Assembly (NCBI RefSeq): GCF_001424485.1
Contig: NZ_LMQC01000004.1
Span: 1-64,000 of the forward strand
Direction of reading: 5' to 3'
Source of the DNA: Modestobacter sp. Leaf380
GTDB lineage: Bacteria > Actinomycetota > Actinomycetes > Mycobacteriales > Geodermatophilaceae
Length of the DNA: 64,000 nt
Part shown: positions 1-8,181 of the stretch, piece after piece
How the letters are laid out: each line of letters begins with the position of its first letter
Position numbering within the stretch: position 1 is the stretch's first letter
The notes under the pieces: generated by a model
The model's database searches: none
What the model saw: the letters and a program-made list of their open reading frames with translations, nothing else
What the model was told of the DNA's origin: nothing
Position numbers and translations under genes: made by a program

Positions 1-94
1 TCCTAGACAGCTCCACTTCACACCGGAGGCCCTCCCCGTCTCAACGACAGGCCCCGATCACCTCAGCTCGGGACAACGTCCCTGGACATCACAG

Positions 95-2912
95 CTAGAG
101 CTCGGACAGGTAGGGCAGCGTGCGGCTCATCCCGCCCGCGGTGTGGTGCTCGGTGAGCCGGTAGGTGGTGAACACGTAGGGGTAGACCTCGCTGGGCGAG
201 GGGTTCTCCCGGTTCCACGCCGCCCGGATGTGCTCGACCCCCGGGTTGGCCCGGGTGCCGTACAGCGCGTTGGGCACCGGGGACTCGGCCGGCTCGTAGT
301 GGGTGGGCATCGGACCGTCGGCCAGCCCGGACGGCGCGAACAGCCAGGCCTTGCCGTCGTTCTGCATGATGAACGGGTCGGCCCCGCCGATGCCGGCCTG
401 CGCCGTCGCACCCTCCGGCGGCACGTAGTCCGGGCGCTTGCCGACCTCGAAGTCCGGCACGTCGACCCCGGTCCAGCGCTGGTCGTCCTCGTCCCACCAC
501 ACGTACTTCTTGCGCTCGCTCCACGGCTTGCCAGCGGGGTCCGCCGAGGCCCGGTTGTAGAGCGTCCGCCGGTTCAGCGGCCAGGCCCAGCCCCACTCGG
601 GGGCCACCCAGCTCTGCTCCCGGCCCGAGCGCCGCCGGTCGGCCTGGTTGACCTCGTCGGCGTACACCCCGGTGTAGATCCAGCAGCCGCCCGACGTGCT
701 GCCGTCGCTCTTCATGTCCATGTAGGTCGACAGCGCACGACCGTCGGGCCCGACCCCGTTGATCTCCCGCAGCACCGCCTCGGCCGAGGGCTCGACCAGC
801 GCCCCGTGCGTCGGGTAGTCCCAGGTCAGGTCCAGCAGCGGACGGTCCCGGGGGTCCTCGGAGTCCCGCAGCCGCTCGCGCAGGATGCGGCCCAGGTGGA
901 AGTAGAACCACAGGTCGCTGCGGGCGTCGGCCGGCGGCTCGACCGCCTTGCGCCGCCACTGCAGCAGCCGCTGGGTGTTGGTGAAGGTGCCCTCCTTCTC
1001 CACGTGCGTGGCGGCGGGCATGAAGAACACCTCGGTGGCGATGTCCTCGGTGACCAGTTCCCCGGTCTCGATCTCCGGCGCGGTCTTCCAGAAGGTCGCC
1101 GACTCGATCATCTGCAGGTCCCGGACGACGAGCCACTCCAGGTTGGCCAGCCCGAGCCGCTGCATCTTGCCGTTGGCGTGGCCGACCGCCGGGTTCTCCC
1201 CGACCAGGAAGTAGCCGGGCACCTTGCCCTGGATCATGTCCGCGACCGTCCGGTAGGACCCGTGGTCGCCGGTGATCTTGGGCAGTTGGTCGAAGCAGAA
1301 GTCGTTCTCCGCCGTCGCCGCGTCGCCCCACCAGGCCTTGAGCAGGCTCACGGTGTAGGCGCGCATGTTGCCCCAGAACCCGACCGAGCCCTCGCTCTCC
1401 GCGCAGAAGTCGTCCAGCGTCGGGTGCGACTCGGCGTGCGGCATCGGGATGTAGCCGGGCAGCAGGTTGTACAGCGTCGGGATGTCGGTGGACCCCTGGA
1501 TGGAGGCGTGCCCCCGCAGGGCGAGGATGCCGCCGCCGGGACGGCCCGTGTTCCCCAGCAGGGCCTGCAGGATGCCGCAGGTCCGGATGTACTGGACGCC
1601 GACCGTGTGGTGGGTCCAGCCCACCGAGTACACCCAGGACGTCGTCCGCTCCCGGTTGCTGTTCGCCGTCACCGCCCGGGCGACGTCGAGGAACACCTCC
1701 GGGGTGATGCCGCAGACGTCGGCCACCATCTCGGGGGTGTAGCGGGCGAAGTGCCGCTTGAGCACCTGGTACACGCAGCGCGGGTGCTGCAGCGTCTCGT
1801 CGCGCTGCGGCTTGCCGTGGATGGTCGCGCCGCCGTCGCCGGCGCTCTCGTACTGGTCGGCGCTCTTGACGCCCTGCGAGGCGCCGGACTTCTGCTCCCG
1901 GAACGGATCGCCCGGGCCCTGCTGGCCGGCGGCCGGCGGGCTGTCGTCGACGCCCTCGTACTGCCAGGACGTCTCGTCGTAGTGCCCCGCCTCGGGATCC
2001 CAGCCGGAGAACAGCCCGTCCAGGTCCTCGGTGTCGACGAAGTCCTCCCGCAGGATCGCCGCGGCGTTGGTGTACGCGACGACGTACTCCCGGAAGTCGA
2101 GCCCGTTCTCCAGGACGTGGGAGATCAGCCCGCCGAGGAACGCGATGTCGGTGCCCGCGCGCAGCGGGACGTGGGTGTCGGCGACCGCCGACGTCCGGGT
2201 GAAGCGCGGGTCGATGTGGATGACCTGGGCGCCCCGCGCCTTGGCCTCCATGACCCACTGGAACCCGACGGGATGGCACTCGGCCATGTTCGAGCCCTCG
2301 ATGACGATGCAGTCGCTGTTGACCAGGTCCTGCTGGAAGTTCGTGGCCCCGCACAGCGCCCAGCGCGCTGTACAGCTTCTTCATCAGGTAGTTCTCCTCG
2401 TTGTCCAGCGTCGCGCCGCCCAACGAGGCCAGGCCCATCGTGCGGTGCACGCGCTTGCCGCCGTCGGTGTCCTGCCAGCCCTTGGCCCGGGCGTCGAGCA
2501 CCCGGTCGGCGATCATCTCCATCGCCGTGTCCAGGGGCAGGTCCTCCCACTCGGTGCCGTGCGGACGCCGGTACCTCACCGTCGTCACCCGGCTCGGGGA
2601 CGTGACCAGCGACTTGCTCGCGCTGCCCTTGGGGCACAGCCGGCCACGGCTGATCGGCGAGTCCGGGTCGCCCTCGATCTGCACGACCTGCTCGTCCTCG
2701 ACGAACACCCGCTGGCCGCAGCCCACCGCGCAGTACGGGCAGACGGACTTCACCACCCGGTCGGCGGTCGCCGTCCGGGAGGTGACGTGCTCGGTCTTCT
2801 GCGACCGCACCGCGTGGCCGCGGCCCAGCGGGTCGGTGCCGGTGAGCTGGCGGTAGACCGGCCAGGAGTCCAGCCAGGTGCGGACGCCGCGGCGCTCCGG
2901 GGTGGCGGTCAC
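95..2912 (-). pseudogene. Formate dehydrogenase alpha subunit, interrupted by deletion/frameshift at the active site
   Basis: Molybdopterin (bis-MGD) formate dehydrogenase catalytic subunit of the FdoG-like family, without a Tat signal, so probably cytoplasmic. The N-terminal part (frame from GTG at 2912; other starts are possible) has the [4Fe-4S] motif CPYCAVGCGQ and GRLCPKG. It continues in frame to LYSALGAV near 2352 (this frame). Homology then resumes in another frame with GATNFQQDLVNSD and MAECHPVGFQWVMEAKARG and runs intact to a stop at 95. In the family about 20 or more residues lie between these two blocks, including the NQAR-(Sec/Cys)-His segment that carries the catalytic residue; here they are absent and the frame changes. 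So the gene as given cannot make an active enzyme. It is either a real pseudogene or a sequencing/assembly deletion. Beta/gamma subunits would lie left of the window. Confidence 0.85.
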
Positions 2913-3130
2913 CGGGGCGGGCGGAGGGTGGGGAGGGGCACGACGGACCTCGCGGGGTGGGACGACGCGAGGGCCTCGGCTCGGCCCACCCCGAGGATGC
3001 ACCGCCCGGTGCGGGGGCGGCAACCCGGGTCCCGGGGTGCCCGGCCGCACAACCGCGTTTACGGTCGGAGGGCCGCGCCCGGCCCAGCCCCGGCCACGAA
3101 CGACCCCGCGCGGTGCCACGGAGAGAGCAC

Positions 3131-4693
3131 ATGCTCGGGACGTCCGGTGCCCGCACCGACCCGTTCGCCCCGCCGCCGGACACCCCGTGGTCCCGGGTGG
3201 TCGCCCGCGCCCGCGCCGTCGCCGGCCCCGGTGTCACGACGGTCGGCGGCCCCGTCGACGTCGTCCGCGGTCTGGTGACCGACTCCCGCGCCGTGGGCCC
3301 CGGCAGCCTGCTGGCCTGCGTGCGCGGGGGCCGGTTCGACGGCCACCGGTACGCGGCCCAGGCGGTCGCCGCCGGCGCGGTGGCGCTGGTCGTCGACCGG
3401 CCCGACCGGCTCCCGCCCGACCTGGGCGTGCCGCTGCTGGTGGTGCCCGCGGTGCGCCCCCTCCTGGGGCCGCTGGGCGCCCTGGTGGCCGGCGACCCGG
3501 CCCGGTCACTGCGGCTGGCCGCGGTCACCGGCAGCAACGGCAAGACGACGACGTCGACGCTGCTGCAGGCCGTGCTGGACCGGGCCGACGGACCGTGCGG
3601 ACTGGTCTCCACGGTGGGCGCCTCGCTGGGGCAGCGCCGCCGGTCGACGGCGCTCACCACCCCGGAGGCCCCCGAGCTGCACCGACTGCTGCGCTGGATG
3701 GTCGACCAGGGCGCGACCGGGGCGGTCGTGGAGGCCTCGTCCATCGCGCTGGACGTGGGCCGCCTCGACGCCCTCGCGGTCGACGTCGCGGTGTTCACCG
3801 GGTTCGAGGAGGACCACCTGGACCACCACGGCACCCTCGAGCAGTACTGGGCCGCCAAGGCCGCGCTGTTCGCCCCCGACCGGGCCGCTGCGGGTGTGGT
3901 GGTGACCGACGACCCGGCGGGACGGCGGCTGGCCGACCAGGCCCGCATCCCGGTGACCCGGGTGGGTTCGGACGCCGACTGCGACGTCCGGGTGCTGGAG
4001 TGGCGCACCGGCGAGGGCGGCACGGAGGTGCTGCTGGCCGCCGACGGACAGACGCACCGGGTGCGGTCGGCGGTGCTCGGCCGGGTGCACGTGGGTAACC
4101 TGACGGCGGCCTGGACCGCCGCCCGGGTGCTGGGGGTCGACGCCGCGGACGCGGCCGCCGGGTTGGCCCGCGCCGTCCCGCCGCCGGGGCGCAACACCCT
4201 GGTGGGCGGACCCGGCGGGCCGACCGTGCTGGTCGACTACGCGCACACCCCGGCCGCCCTGGCCGCCGCGGTGCAGACCGCCCGCGACCTGCGCCCGGAC
4301 GGCGAGGTGCACCTGGTGCTGGGCGCCCGCGGCGCCCGTGACCGCTACAAGCGCCAGGGCCTGGGCGTCTCCGCGCGCGCCGCCGACCACGTGTGGCTGA
4401 CCAACGAGGGCAGCCACGGGGAGGACCCGGCGGCCATCGTCGACGAGCTGCGGGTCGGTCTGATCGGCACCCGGGCGCACGTCCGGACCGAGATGGACCG
4501 GCGGGCCGCCATCACCGGCGCGGTCACCGCGGCCGGCCCGCAGGACGTCGTCCTGGTCGTCGGGCGGGGGCACGAGACGCTGCTGCAGGACGCCCCGGGT
4601 GCGCTGGACGCGGGACTGGCGGTGCCCTTCTCCGACGTCGAGGTGGCCGGCGAGGCGCTGGCCGGCCGGACCGCGGAGCCGCTGGCCTGCTGA
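3131..4693 (+). CDS. MurE-like Mur ligase family protein (520 aa)
   Basis: ATP-dependent amide ligase of the Mur family, closest in architecture to UDP-MurNAc-tripeptide synthetase MurE. Visible: N-terminal UMP-binding-like domain (DSRAVGPGSLLACVRG), ATP P-loop GSNGKTTT near residues 134-141, a central domain with EASSIALDVGRLDAL and DHLDHHGTLEQYWAAK (position of the carbamoylated Lys), and a C-terminal domain with VLVDYAHTP. The DNPR-type motif that recognises meso-diaminopimelate in MurE is replaced by LTNEGSHGEDP, so the amino acid added is probably different. ATG at 3131 is chosen because GGAGAG lies just upstream; the open frame extends further back without support. It stands alone, outside a dcw cluster, divergent from the formate dehydrogenase gene. 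It is probably a paralogue and not the housekeeping MurE. Confidence 0.85.
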   Translation: MLGTSGARTDPFAPPPDTPWSRVVARARAVAGPGVTTVGGPVDVVRGLVTDSRAVGPGSLLACVRGGRFDGHRYAAQAVAAGAVALVVDRPDRLPPDLGVPLLVVPAVRPLLGPLGALVAGDPARSLRLAAVTGSNGKTTTSTLLQAVLDRADGPCGLVSTVGASLGQRRRSTALTTPEAPELHRLLRWMVDQGATGAVVEASSIALDVGRLDALAVDVAVFTGFEEDHLDHHGTLEQYWAAKAALFAPDRAAAGVVVTDDPAGRRLADQARIPVTRVGSDADCDVRVLEWRTGEGGTEVLLAADGQTHRVRSAVLGRVHVGNLTAAWTAARVLGVDAADAAAGLARAVPPPGRNTLVGGPGGPTVLVDYAHTPAALAAAVQTARDLRPDGEVHLVLGARGARDRYKRQGLGVSARAADHVWLTNEGSHGEDPAAIVDELRVGLIGTRAHVRTEMDRRAAITGAVTAAGPQDVVLVVGRGHETLLQDAPGALDAGLAVPFSDVEVAGEALAGRTAEPLAC

Positions 4694-4697
4694 ACGC

Positions 4698-4736
4698 CGC
4701 AGGGGCGCTCCCCGTGGTCCGGAGAGCGCCCCTGCG
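4698..4736. terminator. Bidirectional hairpin terminator
   Basis: A perfect 13-bp GC-rich stem (4698-4710 pairing with 4724-4736) and a 13-base loop lie between two convergent genes, directly after the Mur ligase stop codon. No T-tract, as is usual in this DNA. Confidence 0.75.
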
Positions 4737-4772
4737 TGTGGCGGTGCTGGTCGTGCTGGTCGTGCTGGTCGG

Positions 4773-5468
4773 TCAGCTGGTGGCGACCGTGAGGGTCGCG
4801 ATGCCGATGACCAGGTTGGCCGGGATCGCGGTGACGCCGAACGTGGTGTTCAGCAGGTCGGCGGCCTCGGCGGACAGCTCGACGGTGGTGCCGCTCAGCA
4901 CGGCGTTGCCCTCGGCGTCCATGGAGACGGGCTCCAGGGTGGTGCCGTTGAGGTCGAAGAGCGGGGCGGAGGGCACGGCGAGCTCGCCGTTGACGCTCAC
5001 GTCGCCGAACAGGCGGGCGGGCTTGCCCGGGTCGATGGTGAAGTTGCTCAGCTCGACGGTGGTGGCACCGGCGGTCAGCGACAGGCCCGAGCCCTGGTGG
5101 AAGAGCACGCCCTGGACGAAGGGCCGGTAGCCGGAGTCCTTGTCGTAGAGGGTCACGGTGCCGCCGGTGATCGGGAAGTCCACGGCGCCGTCGGCCAGCG
5201 TCGCGGTGCCGGTGACGCCGGGGGTGACGCCGAGGCCGGCGAGGGCGTCCAGGAAGCCCTGGTCCAGCGCGACGGAGGTGTCGCCCCCGGAGACGGCCGG
5301 GACGACGGCGGCGGGCTCGGGGTTGGTCACGGTGCTGGAGGTCGACGAGCTGGACGCGGCGGCGGTGTCGCTGCCGGAGTCGGTGCTGCAGGCGGCCATG
5401 CCGAACGCGGCGCTCAGGGCGATGGCGGCGGCGACGGTGCGCTTGGCGACGAGGTGCTTGGTGTTCAC
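4773..5468 (-). CDS. Uncharacterised secreted lipoprotein
   Basis: A 231-residue protein with a lipoprotein signal: VNTKHLVAKR, a hydrophobic stretch, then lipobox FGMAAC near residue 27. A Ser/Thr-rich linker follows, then a single globular domain rich in beta-strand-like segments (GTATLADGAVDFPITGG, TVTLYDKDSGYRPFVQG, LSAEAADLLNTTFGV). I do not recognise a characterised family; the layout resembles small cell-surface beta-sandwich lipoproteins. GTG at 5468 is chosen over the longer open frame because GGGAG lies a few bases upstream and the signal peptide then starts correctly. It is monocistronic, convergent with the Mur ligase and divergent from the PHP gene. Confidence 0.75.
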   Translation of the reverse strand: MNTKHLVAKRTVAAAIALSAAFGMAACSTDSGSDTAAASSSSTSSTVTNPEPAAVVPAVSGGDTSVALDQGFLDALAGLGVTPGVTGTATLADGAVDFPITGGTVTLYDKDSGYRPFVQGVLFHQGSGLSLTAGATTVELSNFTIDPGKPARLFGDVSVNGELAVPSAPLFDLNGTTLEPVSMDAEGNAVLSGTTVELSAEAADLLNTTFGVTAIPANLVIGIATLTVATS

Positions 5469-5776
5469 GGTCACTCCCAGGATCGAGGCGTCCCCGGTGT
5501 GAGGACAGTGGGCCTTCGCCGCCGACGGCACTCCCGGATGCGTGGGGAAGCGAACACATCCATCCGGGTGACTCGCGACGAACGTGCAGCTCACGGGCCC
5601 GTCGCTGGGCCGGCGCACAGCCGGCGCACGGGTCCCGTCGGTCGCGGTCGTGAGCCGGACTCACCGTCCCTCCACGCGCTGTTCACCTGATCGGCGTCCC
5701 GGTGCCGCCCGGCCCTCGCCGCGAACGCGGAGGGTCGGGTGGCTCACCACGCATGCGACCCGGGAGGAACCCCGAG
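5469..5776. other. Divergent intergenic region, no gene seen
   Basis: About 308 bases separate the lipoprotein gene (minus) and the PHP gene (plus) and must hold both promoters. I see a small GC inverted repeat around 5619-5636 (GCCGGCGCA-type) but no convincing -35/-10 pair or RNA structure. Confidence 0.4.
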
Positions 5777-7543
5777 ATGGCGCACGACCACGCACACCCG
5801 CACGACCACACCCACGACCACACCCACGACCACACCCACGACCACGCACACCCGCACGGGGCCGACGGGCACATCCACGAGACCACCGCACTCGCCGGCT
5901 CCTGGCGTGACCCCGAGGTCGGCGACCGGCTGTCGGTCTCCCGCCGCTCCTTCCTCGCCGGCAGCGCGCTGGTCGCCGGTGCGGCCGCCGGGCTGGCCGG
6001 CGCGGCCGGCGGGTGGGGCCAGGGCGTCGCCGCGGCGGCACCGGGCAGCCGGACGCCGACCAACCCGTGGAGCGGCAACAACCGGTTCTTCGCCGGTGAC
6101 CACCACATCCACACCCAGTACTCCCCCGACGCGCAGTACACCGTCGAGACCCAGGTGGCCAAGGCGCGGGAGTACGGCCTGTCCTGGGTGGTCATCACCG
6201 ACCACGGCAGCGTCGCGCACCAGAAGTTCTCCATCGACCAGGTGACGCCCAACATCGAGGCGTCCCGGGCGGCCTACCGCGACATGCTCGTCTACCAGGG
6301 CCTGGAGTGGAACATCCCCGGCGCCGAGCACGCCACGGTCTTCCTGCCCCCGGGCCGGAACACCGTGGACATCCTGCGGGCCTTCGAGGCCGCCTACGAC
6401 GGCGGCGTGCTGGCCAGCACCGGCGTCATCCCCGGCGCCACCTCGGCGCTGGGCGAGCCCTACGCCCTGGACGCGCTGCGCTACCTGGACCAGCAGGTCA
6501 CCGGCGGCCGCACCGAGATCGCGCTGATGTTCGCCAACCACCCCTCGCGCAACGGCATCGACAGCCCGCACGAGCTGCGCAACTGGCGCGACGCGGCCCC
6601 GCGGGTCGCCGTCGGCATGGAGGGCGCCCCCGGCCACCAGGCCGCCGCGATCCCGCTGCCGGCCGGCCCGGGGTCCGGGCGCGGTTACTACGACCGCGGC
6701 CCCGGCACGAACAGCTTCCCCGGCTACCTGCCCACCGCGGCCGAGAACCCGTACCGCACCTACGGCGGGTTCGACTGGATGACCGCCAAGGTCGGCGGCG
6801 TCTGGGACTCCCTGCTCGCCGAGGGCCTGCCCTGGTTCGTCACCGCCACCTCCGACTCCCACCAGGTGTGGCGGGACACCTTCGTCCAGGGCAGTCAGGA
6901 CTACGCCACCACCGGCAGCAAGGGCGCCCCGGTCGACACCGGGCAGCCGATCACCACCTACGGCGACTTCTGGCCCGGCCAGTACTCCTCCACCCTGGTG
7001 GCCGCGCAGTCCAAGGCCTACGTGGACGTCATGCGCGGCCTGCAGTCCGGCCAGGTCGTGGCCGTGCACGGCCGCCTCATCGACGGCCTGGACGTGCGCG
7101 TGCGGGCCTTCCGCGGTGAGGGCGACCGGCGTGGGGTCACCCTGGGCGGGCGCACCTGGATCGCCCGCGGCGGCGACGTGAAGCTCGACGTCACCATCGA
7201 CCTGCCGGCCGGCCCCAACTCCGCCGGCCAGGTTCCCCGGCTGGCCAAGGTCGACCTGATCAGCGGCCCCGTCACCGGACCGGTCGGTGACCGGGACACC
7301 CTGACAGCCCCGCGGACGACGGTCGTGAAGACCTTCGACGTGTCCTCCTCCGCGGGGGGACGCCGGGTCCGGCTGGACCACACGTTCACCAACGTGCAGG
7401 AGTCGTTCTACCTGCGCCTGCGCGGCAGCGACGGCAACCAGCTCGACGCCCTGGGCAACCCGCAGATCGACGTCGTCGGCAACGAGGACCCCTTCGCCGA
7501 CCTGTGGTTCTACGCGAACCCGGTCTTCGTCGACGTGGTCTGA
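5777..7543 (+). CDS. Tat-exported PHP-domain metal-dependent phosphoesterase with His-rich leader
   Basis: 588-residue protein. Residues 1-35 are an Asp/His/Thr/Pro segment with well over a dozen histidines, coming before the twin-arginine motif (SRRSFLAG, about residue 56) and its hydrophobic stretch. The mature part begins with a PHP metal-binding fold: GDHHIHTQYSPD, VVITDHGS, later TATSDSHQVW, which supply the His/Asp ligands for two or three metals. A C-terminal region of about 150 residues looks like a beta-sandwich. PHP proteins hydrolyse phosphoesters; the substrate here is unknown. ATG 5777 follows GGGAGG. It heads a plus-strand group with a small unknown gene and a PhoD-type phosphatase, which suggests extracellular phosphate scavenging. 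A His-rich region ahead of a Tat signal could bind metal before export. Confidence 0.85.
   Translation: MAHDHAHPHDHTHDHTHDHTHDHAHPHGADGHIHETTALAGSWRDPEVGDRLSVSRRSFLAGSALVAGAAAGLAGAAGGWGQGVAAAAPGSRTPTNPWSGNNRFFAGDHHIHTQYSPDAQYTVETQVAKAREYGLSWVVITDHGSVAHQKFSIDQVTPNIEASRAAYRDMLVYQGLEWNIPGAEHATVFLPPGRNTVDILRAFEAAYDGGVLASTGVIPGATSALGEPYALDALRYLDQQVTGGRTEIALMFANHPSRNGIDSPHELRNWRDAAPRVAVGMEGAPGHQAAAIPLPAGPGSGRGYYDRGPGTNSFPGYLPTAAENPYRTYGGFDWMTAKVGGVWDSLLAEGLPWFVTATSDSHQVWRDTFVQGSQDYATTGSKGAPVDTGQPITTYGDFWPGQYSSTLVAAQSKAYVDVMRGLQSGQVVAVHGRLIDGLDVRVRAFRGEGDRRGVTLGGRTWIARGGDVKLDVTIDLPAGPNSAGQVPRLAKVDLISGPVTGPVGDRDTLTAPRTTVVKTFDVSSSAGGRRVRLDHTFTNVQESFYLRLRGSDGNQLDALGNPQIDVVGNEDPFADLWFYANPVFVDVV
5801..5848 (+). 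repeat. 12-bp tandem repeat encoding His-Asp-His-Thr
   Basis: Three perfect copies of CACGACCACACC (5801-5836) and a fourth diverged copy (to 5848), in frame, create the HDHT repeats in the leader of the PHP protein. Such a repeat could change length by slippage without shifting the frame. Confidence 0.9.
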
Positions 7544-7573
7544 GCCGTCCCCGCCGACACCGGCGGGTGGTGG

Positions 7574-8077
7574 GTGGGCGTCCCGGCCGCGGCACAGGCC
7601 GTGGACGTCCACCTGCTGGCCGCCCTGGACGACGCGCTGTCCGGCACCGGCCGGACGGTCGACTGGGTGCTGACCCACGTCGACCGCTCGGGCCCCGACC
7701 CGCGGGTGACCGCCAGCTGGCAGGTGTCCCCGGGCCCCGACGACAGGACCCTGCCGCACCGTTGGGCGCTGGCCCTGGGCGGGGCGGTGCTGCCCACCGA
7801 CGCCGTCCCCCAGGAGGGCCGGGTCGTCCGGTTCCCCGGTGGGGACGACGTCCCGGTGCGGGTGACCGTCGCCGACCTGGTCGCCGGCACCGCCATCGAC
7901 CGGGTCGTCGGCATCGGCTCCCCCGCACTCCCCGGGGACGTCGTCGACAGCGTCGACGGCCACCTGCGACCGGTACGCCACCCCGACGGTGTCGAGCTGC
8001 TCGTCGACCCGGCCGGACCGGGCACCTGGCGCCCGGTCGAGATCAGCACCCCGCACGAGTGCTGCGGCGGCCACTGA
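7574..8077 (+). CDS. Hypothetical protein ending in HECCGGH
   Basis: A 167-residue protein starting at GTG 7574, 30 bases after the PHP gene. No signal peptide or membrane segment. The sequence looks like one or two small beta domains (TVDWVLTHVDRSGPDPRVTA; LPHRWALALGGAVLP). The tail HECCGGH could bind a metal. I do not recognise a family. Its position between two Tat-exported phosphoesterase genes on the same strand suggests co-transcription. The start is not certain because no clear Shine-Dalgarno sequence is visible. Confidence 0.6.
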   Translation: MGVPAAAQAVDVHLLAALDDALSGTGRTVDWVLTHVDRSGPDPRVTASWQVSPGPDDRTLPHRWALALGGAVLPTDAVPQEGRVVRFPGGDDVPVRVTVADLVAGTAIDRVVGIGSPALPGDVVDSVDGHLRPVRHPDGVELLVDPAGPGTWRPVEISTPHECCGGH

Positions 8078-8181
8078 GCCACGGCCCCACCGCCCGACAC
8101 GGCCGCCCGACACCACCGCCCGGCACGACCCCGCGCCACCCCCGCGCCACCCCTGCGCCACCCCCCGAGACGAGGAACCCC

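Noticed and set aside
2340-2365. Programmed ribosomal frameshift in formate dehydrogenase
   Set aside because: There is no slippery sequence, and residues are missing as well as the frame changed; a shift alone would not restore the active-site segment.
63-3119. One 1018-residue minus-strand open frame through the whole formate dehydrogenase region
   Set aside because: Only its first part (to about 2352) matches the family; the rest is Arg/Pro/Gly-rich out-of-frame sequence. The true C-terminal part is in another frame (95 to about 2345).
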